DNA of 64,000 nt, from the NCBI GenBank assembly GCA_963377175.1, contig CAUJNA010000591.1:650001-714000 (forward strand), given 5' to 3'. Positions 44,489-52,482 of the stretch are shown here, piece after piece; position 1 is the stretch's first letter, and each line of letters opens with the position of its first letter. A model generated the notes under the pieces. It made no database searches. It worked only from the letters and a program-made list of their open reading frames with translations, and was not told where the DNA came from. The DNA comes from Effrenium voratum (taxonomy: Eukaryota; Sar; Dinophyceae; Suessiales; Symbiodiniaceae). The position numbers were made by a program, and so were the translations under genes.

Positions 44489-45868
44489 TTAATCATAAAA
44501 TGTTACAGAATTTGAACGGATTTCAAGGATACATTCGTGCACCATTAGAATGTAAATTCTCTCAGCCATTTTACCAGGAGCGCTATATAATGTCGAACCC
44601 TCCAAGGATTTTACTTTTATTACACAGTTAGAGTTATTTTTAAGGCTAGTTCCTGTATACGCTGCTGATTCTAATTTTTGTAGATTAAATCCGAACATAA
44701 AAGCGTGAGACCTGTAATCTTCTGCACTAACTAACATTGGTTTATCAGCACAATGCATAAGATGGGCATATGCTTCACGAACACCTTGGATTTCCTGGCT
44801 TGGGATAACTTGATTACCAATTACCAAAGAAGCAGATAAATCATGCTCTGGGTCATAACGTCCTTTATCACCTGTTACATGTGCCAGTGGATGATACATA
44901 AAGTTATATGGTTTCAATAATTCACCGTATCCGCCTACATAACCCTTTTGAGTCGCATTTGAAAAAGAAATAAACAGTTTATTTAATTTAGACACATTAC
45001 GGACAATAGTTGTGAATATTTCAGTTGTTGTTGATGCTGTTTGTTCTTGTAGGGTTTCAGTTTCAAAAGTAATAGGAAGAGAACCAGTTTCTAATATTTT
45101 AGCATACTCTGCATATAAGCTATCGTCAAGAGTATAGACATTTCCTTTGAATAAAGGTTTTGTGACTGACCAAGTGATACTTGTATTTGCATCAGTAAAA
45201 AGTCCTGTTCTATTAACAATTGGTTTTAATACATCAGTTGTTAAATATAATTCAACTGTTATTGGACAATAAGATAAAGGTATCCAGTTTTCACAAGTCT
45301 TGAAACATTTTAAATTTAAATCAAAATAGACATTAGCACTTTTACCTTCTTTAATTCCTTTATAATTACCATTGGTTACATTTCTAGTTACTGCTTGGGT
45401 AGTAGAAGTTCCAGTAGCATCACAAACTAAAAACCGTCCATCGTGATTGAGTAGAGTATTTCCAAAACCCAATGCTTCATCAATTCGTTTTTCTTCTGAT
45501 GATTTTAATACATCTTTCATTGCACTCGCACGAGAAAGAGAATTTAAATCACATACAATGACATCACCCATTAACACACGCACCCTATCAAAGAAACCGG
45601 CTGTGTCAATTGGTCTAAGTTCGTGATTTAGTGTATTATCAGTGTTGTTTAGAGTAAATCCTAATAATAGTGATGGTAAGGACAACCATTGATTAGGTGG
45701 TCCAGTAATGTTAAATCTAATTACAGAATTTGTATCAGCGGTATAAGTAGAAACCGATGAAGGGTAAAAGTTTTTACTTTCTTTTGACCGAACATAAGAA
45801 CCGCCATCTTTTAATTTAAAGCGAAGGTTCTTCTCTACAAGGACATCATCTATTTCCAGAGTTTCCAT
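44489..45868 (-). CDS. major capsid protein (double jelly-roll type)
   Basis: 459 aa. Forms the capsomers of the shell. Assigned from overall character and context: beta-rich throughout, no Lys-rich or coiled-coil parts, an N-terminal RFNITGPPNQWLSLP segment, a middle FDRVRVLMGDVIV strand pair, a C-terminal HECILEIRSNSVTFYD, and neighbours (fibre, penton protein, ATPase). These resemble major capsid proteins of Polintons and Polinton-like viruses, which build trimeric double jelly-roll capsomers like adenovirus hexon but shorter. The gene is intact, which matters because other core genes here are frameshifted. Codon use is as AT-rich as in its neighbours. Confidence 0.8.
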   Translation of the reverse strand: METLEIDDVLVEKNLRFKLKDGGSYVRSKESKNFYPSSVSTYTADTNSVIRFNITGPPNQWLSLPSLLLGFTLNNTDNTLNHELRPIDTAGFFDRVRVLMGDVIVCDLNSLSRASAMKDVLKSSEEKRIDEALGFGNTLLNHDGRFLVCDATGTSTTQAVTRNVTNGNYKGIKEGKSANVYFDLNLKCFKTCENWIPLSYCPITVELYLTTDVLKPIVNRTGLFTDANTSITWSVTKPLFKGNVYTLDDSLYAEYAKILETGSLPITFETETLQEQTASTTTEIFTTIVRNVSKLNKLFISFSNATQKGYVGGYGELLKPYNFMYHPLAHVTGDKGRYDPEHDLSASLVIGNQVIPSQEIQGVREAYAHLMHCADKPMLVSAEDYRSHAFMFGFNLQKLESAAYTGTSLKNNSNCVIKVKSLEGSTLYSAPGKMAERIYILMVHECILEIRSNSVTFYD

Positions 45869-45877
45869 CTTTATATA

Positions 45878-45916
45878 TTTAATAATAGAAAATTATTTTA
45901 TTATTCTATTATTAAA
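45878..45916. terminator. AT-rich palindrome upstream of the capsid gene
   Basis: TTTAATAATAGAA pairs with TTCTATTATTAAA across a 13-nt loop. It lies between the stop of the 45917-46108 gene and the start of the capsid gene. Confidence 0.4.
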
Positions 45917-46108
45917 TTAATTTATTTTAAAGTGTGAATAATCTATAACTTCTTTTTTAGAATTTTTATTTAATAGTTTTTTAGATTTATTTTTAATATT
46001 ATTGTTTTCAACCTTATAATTAGGTTCGTCTTCTACAATCTTTTTAATGTCATCATAACTGACTTTCTTTTTAGGATTTATAGTATTTTTTATATCATTA
46101 TTAGGCAT
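45917..46108 (-). CDS. small basic hypothetical protein
   Basis: 63 aa, nearly one third Lys and one quarter Asn, predicted unstructured. Between the lipase-like and capsid genes on the same strand. Its basic character would suit a DNA-condensing virion protein, but that is a guess. Confidence 0.5.
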   Translation of the reverse strand: MPNNDIKNTINPKKKVSYDDIKKIVEDEPNYKVENNNIKNKSKKLLNKNSKKEVIDYSHFKIN

Positions 46109-46119
46109 TATATATAAGA

Positions 46120-46782
46120 CTACAAAATTTCCTTTACAGGCTCAATACTTCTTGATACATCCTTGCCAGTATCACCATATAATGAGTGTTGATGATTTGT
46201 TAATGGGTTAAAACCTCCTCTATTTGATGTTATACTGCCTCTATCTAAAATACTGACTATATCTCCAAAATTTCTTAGGCTTGTGTAGTTGTCATTGTTT
46301 TTGTTTGACATTGAAATAAAAGGAGCACCGTAAGTAGTTAATCTAATATTTCTATCAGGATTTTCTTTTAAATATTTAGCACTCGCACTACTACCCAATG
46401 AATGTGAAATAACTTCACTAATATTATGGTTTTCATCAAGTATATCTCTAATATCTCTATATCTTTCACTGAATGAACTTAAGCCAAATGGAATTGTAAT
46501 ATCACTTAAAATATCATTAATATTTGATTTAATATTAGACTTACCAAATGTCCCAGCAACATATAGTTTATTATTATCCAAATAATAACCTTTACCATTT
46601 GTATATGCTTTGTTTAATCCTTCTGTGTCAGATAAATTATTATTATATTTAGGTTTGAATAATGATTTTTCTTGTTGAATTTCATTAATTATTTTTCTAT
46701 ACATTTCGCTATGACCTTGATGAAGCGGATTGTATGATTTTAATTTTCCTTCTTTTAAATAATATTTATATTTATTTTTCAT
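46120..46782 (-). CDS. lipase-like alpha/beta hydrolase
   Basis: 220 aa. Contains VISHSLGSSASAKYL with Ser128 in SHSLG, the GxSxG nucleophile elbow in a variant form, followed by RLTTYGAPF, FGDIVSILD (Asp174) and NHQHSLYG (His199). Order and spacing of Ser-Asp-His fit class 3 lipases, where GD.V..L and a late His complete the triad. No signal peptide. It is part of the capsid gene block, so a virion or late enzyme that opens host membranes or modifies an internal membrane is plausible, but substrate and role are inferred. The first Gly of the elbow is replaced by Ser. Confidence 0.75.
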   Translation of the reverse strand: MKNKYKYYLKEGKLKSYNPLHQGHSEMYRKIINEIQQEKSLFKPKYNNNLSDTEGLNKAYTNGKGYYLDNNKLYVAGTFGKSNIKSNINDILSDITIPFGLSSFSERYRDIRDILDENHNISEVISHSLGSSASAKYLKENPDRNIRLTTYGAPFISMSNKNNDNYTSLRNFGDIVSILDRGSITSNRGGFNPLTNHQHSLYGDTGKDVSRSIEPVKEIL

Positions 46783-46820
46783 ATATAATTAAATTATAAA
46801 ATTTCTAATTAATTAATATA

Positions 46821-47654
46821 ATGAGATTTCGTAAAATATATATCAACAGTGCTTATCGTGATTTAAATGACAGTCAATCTACATCAGATTTTGTTATTAA
46901 TTTAAGAGAGCAACAAGAATGCGGACCAAATACTAAAATGATTTGTCACGAAGTATCTATCGCTAATTCATTTTATCCAATTGAAGATAATTTAAATAAC
47001 AGATTATATTTAACATTAGGAGGGATATTAATAGGAGCACCAGTATATTATTTTATTGTAGCACCTGATAAAGGTAGTTATGTAGGTAGTGAATTAGCAA
47101 CCGAATTACAAAATAAATTGAACACTGCAACCAATGGGACCGATGGAAACAGTAACTTTTTTACTTGTAGTTATTCATTAAAAACAAATAATATAACTAT
47201 AAGTTGTAATTATATTTCTTACTTTTTTGTAATCCATACAGATAAAGAATTACAAACTAATTATAGTTTTGGTGTTGATTATGATAGAGATTATCCTAAT
47301 AGTATTAATGACATTTTAGGAAATACTACTGAACAAGTAAATAGTACAGCAGACCCTTTTGTTAGTGGATTTATATCATTTTTACCTGTTAAAAATATTT
47401 ATATTCATTGTAATGAACTTTCTAATGGGAACCAGTTATGTAGTTTCGGGACTTCATCAATAATAAAGAAAGTGCCCGTTCTGACCTCATTCGGGAACCT
47501 CATATATGATAATGAACTAATTTTAAATGATGCTAATGATGTTAGTATGCGTTCATTAAGAAGATTACATTTTAGATTTACTGATGCATCGGGTAGAGTT
47601 TTAAATATGAATGGAACAACAAGTAGTTTTAGTTTAACATGTTTTGAAGGTTAG
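46821..47654 (+). CDS. minor capsid (penton) protein, single jelly-roll type
   Basis: 277 aa. The opening RKIYINSAYRDLNDSQSTSDF is the hallmark start of Polinton/virophage penton proteins (INS..R....SDF). The rest is beta-rich. It occupies capsid vertices as a pentamer. It is divergent from the lipase-like gene, with about 38 nt between start codons, and begins the large plus-strand block. Length fits the family. Confidence 0.85.
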   Translation: MRFRKIYINSAYRDLNDSQSTSDFVINLREQQECGPNTKMICHEVSIANSFYPIEDNLNNRLYLTLGGILIGAPVYYFIVAPDKGSYVGSELATELQNKLNTATNGTDGNSNFFTCSYSLKTNNITISCNYISYFFVIHTDKELQTNYSFGVDYDRDYPNSINDILGNTTEQVNSTADPFVSGFISFLPVKNIYIHCNELSNGNQLCSFGTSSIIKKVPVLTSFGNLIYDNELILNDANDVSMRSLRRLHFRFTDASGRVLNMNGTTSSFSLTCFEG

Positions 47655-47674
47655 AAAAGCATATATTAAATATG

Positions 47675-47748
47675 TTAATATAAATATTTGTTATATACTA
47701 ATTATATTAAAATATTTTAATATAAATATTTATTATATACTAATTATA
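47675..47748 (+). repeat. 32-bp direct repeat directly upstream of a start codon
   Basis: TTAATATAAATATTT[G/A]TTATATACTAATTATA occurs at 47675-47706 and 47717-47748; the second copy ends at the ATG of the next gene. Probably a duplicated promoter or leader. Confidence 0.65.
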
Positions 47749-48335
47749 TGGTTAAAAATATTGAAATAGTAGATGTCAATAAAGAAGAAGAGAGCAACGA
47801 ACCAGAAACAACAGTGAATATTGAAGAAGAACAGAAAGAAGAAAATACTATTGTTGAAGAGGAAACAAAAGAAGAATTAAAAGAAGAAGAACCAAAGGAA
47901 GAACCAGTAGAAGAGCAACCAACGAAAGAATTAAAATCTAAAACATATTCAACAGAAAAGGTAGAGTGTCCAAAGTGTAAAAAATATTTAACAAAATACA
48001 CTTTCAGATATCGTCATAACTGTAATGGAATACAGGTTAAAAAAGAACCAGACCCTAACAAAGTTGTTCGTAGAAAAATTATGCATCCTGAACAAGCAAA
48101 AGAATTTGAACATAATGTATATAGTAAAGTTAAAGATAATATTAAAGTGGATGAACAAGAAATAGAGAAGCGTGTTCAACAAAAAGTTGAAGAAAGGTTA
48201 AAACAACATATAGAAAGCACAGCAAATAAAGTGTCTGAAACCGCAAAAGATAGATATAATAATATGAAACAACAAAAGTTGGAAAAGAAGCAAGAACATA
48301 TTAATAAATTAGTATCAAAATTATTTAATAAATAA
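47748..48335 (+). CDS. acidic/coiled-coil protein with zinc motif
   Basis: 195 aa in three parts: a very acidic N-terminus (about residues 10-65, Glu-rich), a zinc motif CPKCKKYLTKYTFRYRHNC (about 76-94, C-x2-C..H-x-C), and a basic, helical C-terminus (KRVQQKVEERLKQHIES onward) with coiled-coil spacing. No enzyme motif. It lies with the capsid genes, so a virion or scaffold role is possible but unproven. Confidence 0.7.
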   Translation: MVKNIEIVDVNKEEESNEPETTVNIEEEQKEENTIVEEETKEELKEEEPKEEPVEEQPTKELKSKTYSTEKVECPKCKKYLTKYTFRYRHNCNGIQVKKEPDPNKVVRRKIMHPEQAKEFEHNVYSKVKDNIKVDEQEIEKRVQQKVEERLKQHIESTANKVSETAKDRYNNMKQQKLEKKQEHINKLVSKLFNK

Positions 48336-48362
48336 ATTATTTAATCTAATTATTATTATATA

Positions 48363-48828
48363 ATGATTATTGATAAAAAAACAATTGCTTATGCGTCGTA
48401 GAGAAATTTATGACAACGTTGTAAATAGAATAACAGCACCACAAAATAAAGACAAGCCGAATATTAGTGATGTTATCGATAGAAAAGCAGTTTTTGAAAC
48501 AAACAAACCAAAAAAGAAGAATAAATATAAATCAACTCAACATTACTATTATGAAGGAGACAACAAGGCACACCAACCTAATTACACATATTTGAAAGAA
48601 TTACAAGAACAATTAGAACGTCATAGCGCTAAAAAGGATTATGCTGTATTTCAAAATAAAAGAAGATATCAAGATGAAGCACAGGCGTATTTTAATGAAA
48701 TTCAAAGGTTGGAAGGTGAAAAATTGAGACATCATCCATCAAGTGAAACAGGTAAATCCTATTCAGAAATGGTTAAGAAGAAGAAAGGAATAATCAATCA
48801 ATTAAGAAAGGATTTTAATTTTGATTAA
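48363..48828 (+). CDS. hypothetical protein sharing N-terminal module A, probable indel near start
   Basis: About 150 aa. The frame from the ATG at 48391 begins MRRREIYDNVV. The ATG at 48363 opens another frame that stops quickly; a one-base change in the A7 run at about 48376 would join the two and give a start that lines up better with the next gene. The N-terminal pattern R-x-R-x-x-Y-[DN]-x and the later NISDVIDRKAVF match the 48883 protein (RLRPSYNEL, NIRDVIDRNAYYF). The rest is highly charged, with Gln/Glu-rich helices. Function unknown. Confidence 0.6.
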
Positions 48829-48836
48829 ATTACTTG

Positions 48837-48872
48837 AATTAATTAGATTAATAAATTATAATCTAATTAATT
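48837..48872. terminator. AT-rich palindrome between two plus-strand genes
   Basis: AATTAATTAGATTA pairs perfectly with TAATCTAATTAATT over an 8-nt loop, 10 nt after a stop codon and 10 nt before the next ATG. Confidence 0.45.
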
Positions 48873-48882
48873 TTATATACCA

Positions 48883-49971
48883 ATGAGATTAGACGATACA
48901 CAGATGAAAACATTAAAATCTCAATTAAGATTAAGACCGTCTTATAATGAACTGATAAAGGAAATTACAAAGGAAGAATATAAAAATAAGAATATAAGAG
49001 ATGTAATAGACAGAAACGCTTATTATTTTCGTGATAGTCCATTAGGAACAGTGTATGATAATAATACAGTAGATTTGAGACAACAGCGCTTTCAAAAAAT
49101 GTTAGATGGGGAAAATCAAACAGAACATTTTGATGTATCGAGAGACGATGAAATGGATGATTTAAGAGATGAAGCAATACAATCGCTAAGTGCCTCAATG
49201 GATGATGCCGAGGAACAACACGAACAACAAATCAGTCAAGTTTCAAAAAGAGTTAGTAGCGAACAAATAGCAGACCTACACCAACGAGCACAACGAGCAA
49301 GACAATTAGAAGGACAAGAGGGGAGAAGACCAAGTATCCAGTCAATGATGACCGCAAAATCAAGCGATACTGAAGACTTACCGCCATTGGAAGATTTACA
49401 ACCAAAACGAGTTTCAAATTTACAGAAAGCAAGAGCAAGATTGGAATTGAAACGATTTATTGACGAAGATAAAGACAGTCCTGAACCAAAAAGAGTTTCA
49501 AATTTACAAAAAGCAAGAGTAAGATTGAAATTGAAGCGATTTATTGACGAAGATAAAGACAGTCCTGAACCAATGGAGATAAAAGAAGCAGAGAAAAGAA
49601 GAGAGCAAAAAATGGACAGCGCTGACAGTTCATCCACAGTCCAACAAAGACAAACAAGAACACATAAGGAAACCATTGACTATTCAACTGATATAAACCA
49701 TTGGAGAGGAAGCACAGTAAAAGAAGAAGACTTATTATTTCAATTACATTTAAGAGGAGCAGGACTTACTGAAGAACAGGAACAACAATATTCAAACACA
49801 AAGAAAAAGGGGAAAGGTAAAAAAGAAACTGGTAGAACTTATTTAGTTGGACTGGTGGAGAAACTCATAAACAGTGGAAAATGGACGACGAAAGTAAATG
49901 ATGAATTGCTAAGAAAAAGAATGGAAGATTGGAGAGTTATGAAAGGAAAAGGTAAAGCAACAAAGGGTTAA
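48883..49971 (+). CDS. charged hypothetical protein, module A, with duplicated 28-aa repeat
   Basis: 362 aa. Module A at the start: LRLRPSYNELIKEIT followed by NIRDVIDRNAYYF. The middle is Gln/Glu/Ser-rich and likely disordered. Residues 174-201 and 202-229 are two almost identical 28-aa units (PKRVSNLQKARARLELKR then FIDEDKDSPE). The C-terminus is basic and helical (KKKGKGKKETGRTYLVGLVE). No enzyme motif. Its position in the plus-strand block, charge and disorder suggest a virion-associated or DNA-binding protein, which is inference. Confidence 0.7.
   Translation: MRLDDTQMKTLKSQLRLRPSYNELIKEITKEEYKNKNIRDVIDRNAYYFRDSPLGTVYDNNTVDLRQQRFQKMLDGENQTEHFDVSRDDEMDDLRDEAIQSLSASMDDAEEQHEQQISQVSKRVSSEQIADLHQRAQRARQLEGQEGRRPSIQSMMTAKSSDTEDLPPLEDLQPKRVSNLQKARARLELKRFIDEDKDSPEPKRVSNLQKARVRLKLKRFIDEDKDSPEPMEIKEAEKRREQKMDSADSSSTVQQRQTRTHKETIDYSTDINHWRGSTVKEEDLLFQLHLRGAGLTEEQEQQYSNTKKKGKGKKETGRTYLVGLVEKLINSGKWTTKVNDELLRKRMEDWRVMKGKGKATKG
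49402..49569 (+). repeat. 84-bp tandem duplication within a coding sequence
   Basis: 49402-49485 and 49486-49569 differ by only a few bases, so the duplication is recent and keeps the frame. Confidence 0.9.
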
Positions 49972-50008
49972 ATAAATCATTTATATATTTTATCAATAAT
50001 TATATAAA

Positions 50009-50887
50009 ATGATTAAAAACCGCAAGCACGAGTTAAGGAAACGCCCTACTTATGATGAAATGCTTAAACAAGCAATCACAAGCAAAATGAAAACAACAGT
50101 TATATTGAAGAAATACAAGAAAGATATGTTATTGAATAATTTTGATTTTGATAAAATGGATTTAATGAATTATAAAAATAAAGAAAGATATATGAACGCA
50201 GAAGTTATGATGGCAGACAAGGCAACACAAACGCTTAACAAAGAAAACAAGGCAACACAAACAGACCTACCAAATGATAAAGAAACACAAACTTATAATT
50301 TTGATGATATGACAAAACTATTAGGCGGTTCTTCAAAGAGTTTCAAAAGCAAATTGATAACCAAGGCTGAAGCAGAAGCAGAAGCATTTACATATGACCC
50401 TGATTTATATGATGATGACGATGATGATGACAAAAAAGATGATGACATTGATAAATATAGAAAGAAATTATTTATGTTGATGAGGATTATAGAATTTATG
50501 ATGAGGTCAGGTTTTAGTATAGGACAAATAGTAGCACATTTAACATACCACACTACATTAACTACAATTCAAGGTTCTGAGTTATTAGTTAATTTAACAA
50601 TGAATTCATTAGTAACATCATACGATATAGCAACTGCTATAATGAATTGGCTGAATACAAATGTTAGTGAAGAAGTTGATTTAAACACAGAACCACCTGT
50701 TAGTGTTCATAGTTCTCCACCTATCACTGTTAATAGTTCTTCAACACATACTGTTAATTCGTCATCATCAGAAGAAAATGCTAATTATGAAATAGCTCCA
50801 CCTACTGACATCCCTGTTCCTACTGATGCTGAAAGTGAAGATGAAGATAAGGATAAAGATAAGAATAAAGAAAAAACAATAAAATAA
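50009..50887 (+). CDS. hypothetical protein with three LC8-type KxTQT motifs
   Basis: 292 aa. It opens with module A (ELRKRPTYDEMLKQAIT). Residues 71-75, 81-85 and 91-95 read KATQT, KATQT and KETQT, spaced exactly 10 apart in an otherwise polar, probably disordered stretch; this is the canonical ligand of dynein light chain LC8. Then an Asp-rich tract (DPDLYDDDDDDDKKDDD), an alpha-helical, partly hydrophobic region (LFMLMRIIEFMMRSGFSIGQ, about 151-200) that might contact membranes, a Ser/Pro/Thr-rich segment, and an acidic-basic tail. A role in moving the incoming particle along microtubules is suggested by the motifs only. Confidence 0.7.
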   Translation: MIKNRKHELRKRPTYDEMLKQAITSKMKTTVILKKYKKDMLLNNFDFDKMDLMNYKNKERYMNAEVMMADKATQTLNKENKATQTDLPNDKETQTYNFDDMTKLLGGSSKSFKSKLITKAEAEAEAFTYDPDLYDDDDDDDKKDDDIDKYRKKLFMLMRIIEFMMRSGFSIGQIVAHLTYHTTLTTIQGSELLVNLTMNSLVTSYDIATAIMNWLNTNVSEEVDLNTEPPVSVHSSPPITVNSSSTHTVNSSSSEENANYEIAPPTDIPVPTDAESEDEDKDKDKNKEKTIK

Positions 50888-51000
50888 TAAAAAAATAAAT
50901 AAATAATAATAATAATAAAAATAAAATAATAATAATAATAATAAGAATAATAATAAGAAAATAAAATAATAATAATAATAATAAGGAAAAAAAAAACACA
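50888..51000. repeat. AAT/AATA low-complexity tract
   Basis: Almost pure A and T trinucleotide-like repeats with a few G. Lies between the LC8-motif gene and the next promoter motif. Confidence 0.85.
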
Positions 51001-51013
51001 GAATTTGTACAAA

Positions 51014-51036
51014 TGCCTTAAAGAAATAACGACTTT
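51014..51036 (+). promoter_or_regulatory. putative early promoter motif
   Basis: TGCCTTAAAGAAATAACGACTT: shares CCTTAAAGAAATA and CGACTT with the motif seen at 37759, 52440 and 56262, in rearranged order. 15-37 nt before the ATG at 51051. Confidence 0.4.
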
Positions 51037-51050
51037 ATTATATAAGATAA

Positions 51051-51410
51051 ATGCCATTCTATAGCAGACACTCAGATGATGGAAGCGATAGATTGTTAGG
51101 AGGAATACATGATGAAGATGATTATAATGACTTTATGAATATGTTATTTATGAATAGTAGTTTTGCTGATGACATTGAAAGACATTATAAAAGTTCAGAT
51201 GCTGATGTGTTGCCAAGTCCTACTGATAGTGAAGAAACAAAAGAAAATAAAGAGAAACAATATCAGAAGGATTATCATAAAAAATACTTTCAAGAAAAGC
51301 TTAATAAACCTTATACATGTAATATTTGTGGAAAATCAATGGCCAACAGTTCTAACAAATCAAGACATGAGAAAAGTAAAAAGTGTCAGAGTGCTAAACA
51401 TAAAGTCTAA
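51051..51410 (+). CDS. small acidic protein with C-terminal C2HC zinc finger
   Basis: 119 aa. Acidic first half (DDGSDRLLGGIHDEDDYND). C-terminal finger: YTCNICGKSMANSSNKSRHE with Cys90, Cys93, His106 and Cys112, a C2H2-like finger in which the last His is Cys. Probably nucleic-acid binding. Upstream early-type motif and a position before integrase and polymerase suggest a regulatory or replication role. Confidence 0.7.
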   Translation: MPFYSRHSDDGSDRLLGGIHDEDDYNDFMNMLFMNSSFADDIERHYKSSDADVLPSPTDSEETKENKEKQYQKDYHKKYFQEKLNKPYTCNICGKSMANSSNKSRHEKSKKCQSAKHKV

Positions 51411-51450
51411 TTGGATAATATTAATTTAATTTTAATTAATATAATCCAAT
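51410..51450. terminator. palindrome before the integrase gene
   Basis: ATTGGATAATATTAATT pairs with AATTAATATAATCCAAT (16 of 17) over a 7-nt loop. It starts at the last base of the zinc-finger gene's stop codon and ends 8 nt before the integrase ATG. Confidence 0.5.
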
Positions 51451-51458
51451 TTCAATAT

Positions 51459-52376
51459 ATGAGTAAACTAAGTAATGAGGAGATAATGAGCAATCTGTAT
51501 TATGACCTTGAGACAGCATATGGTTCTAAACAAAGCTTATACAATCAAGCAAAAGAGAAAGGAGCAAGTGTAACATTAGAAGAAGTGGCAAAGTGGTTGA
51601 AGAAGCAACCTAACAAGCAAGTAAAACCGTATCAGAATTATAACAGTTTCTTAGTGCCTTATGCCAGAGCAGAATTTCAAATAGATATTATGGATATGAA
51701 AATATTCAAGAAAGAAGATGAAGAACGCTATGCATTGATTGTAATAGATGCTTTCAGTAAATTAGGTTTTGTGTATCCAATGTTTCAAAGAGACAGTCCA
51801 AATGTTTTGAAAGGGTTGAAAGAAGCATTTAAAGTTATGGGTGAGCCTGTGGAAATCTTTTCTGATGATGATGGAGCATTTAAAGCAGAAGTAAAGAAAT
51901 ATTTAGATGATTTAGGTATAATACATAAAACAACGCTAACACATGCCAATATTGTGGAGAGATTTATTAGAACGATGAAAAAAGGAATAGGAGACAGAAT
52001 ACACTTTACTAAAGGTAGATGGACTGATATGTTGAAACCTACATTAAAGAAATATAATAGCGCTATTCACTCATCAACTGGAATGAAACCAAATGAAGCG
52101 CATGATGATGACAACAGAGCAAATGTAAAAGCAAACCTTACACTGAAGCAAAAGCATATGAGGAAATATCCTAAATTATCTGTTTCAGACACAGTGAAAA
52201 TATACCAAAAAGGAAAAGGTAATTATACATCGAGGAAAGAGACCAACCCAAAGTGGACAGAAAGGAAATACAAAATAGAAAGGATAGAAAAAGATATGAC
52301 ACTTCAAACTTACTATGTATTAGAAGGTTTGAAGAGACATTATTTGCGTCATGAATTATTGTTAATTGAAAATTAA
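51459..52376 (+). CDS. rve-family (retroviral-type) DDE integrase
   Basis: 305 aa from the Met of MSKLSNEEIM; an in-frame Met 16 codons earlier lies inside the palindrome and is less likely. Cuts the ends of the element and joins them to target DNA. The catalytic core follows a helical N-terminal part: FQIDIMDMKIF (first Asp, residue 76 or 79), ALIVIDAFSKLGFVYP, FSDDDGAF (second Asp, about 137) and HANIVERFIRTMKKGI (Glu167). The TGMKPNEAHDD segment and a C-terminal beta-barrel/chromo-like part (YKIERIEKDMTLQTYYVLEG) follow, as in Polinton integrases. The gene is intact, so this copy may still supply integrase. Confidence 0.9.
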   Translation: MSKLSNEEIMSNLYYDLETAYGSKQSLYNQAKEKGASVTLEEVAKWLKKQPNKQVKPYQNYNSFLVPYARAEFQIDIMDMKIFKKEDEERYALIVIDAFSKLGFVYPMFQRDSPNVLKGLKEAFKVMGEPVEIFSDDDGAFKAEVKKYLDDLGIIHKTTLTHANIVERFIRTMKKGIGDRIHFTKGRWTDMLKPTLKKYNSAIHSSTGMKPNEAHDDDNRANVKANLTLKQKHMRKYPKLSVSDTVKIYQKGKGNYTSRKETNPKWTERKYKIERIEKDMTLQTYYVLEGLKRHYLRHELLLIEN

Positions 52377-52439
52377 AAATAATTTATACTAATCTTTGAT
52401 ATAGTTGTTTAGTTCTTAGAATTTTGTGACTTTAAAAAA

Positions 52440-52456
52440 GACTTAAAGAGAAAACC
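52440..52456 (+). promoter_or_regulatory. putative early promoter motif before the polymerase
   Basis: GACTTAAAGAGAAAACC, 27-43 nt upstream of the polymerase ATG. Same core as at 37759 and 56262. Confidence 0.5.
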
Positions 52457-52482
52457 ATAAATTAAATTATATAGTTAATAAT

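Noticed and set aside
41683..47654. Bacteriophage prophage (because of the S74 fibre)
   Set aside because: Jelly-roll capsid proteins, protein-primed polymerase, rve integrase and inverted repeats fit a Polinton-type eukaryotic virus; no phage head or tail genes are present.
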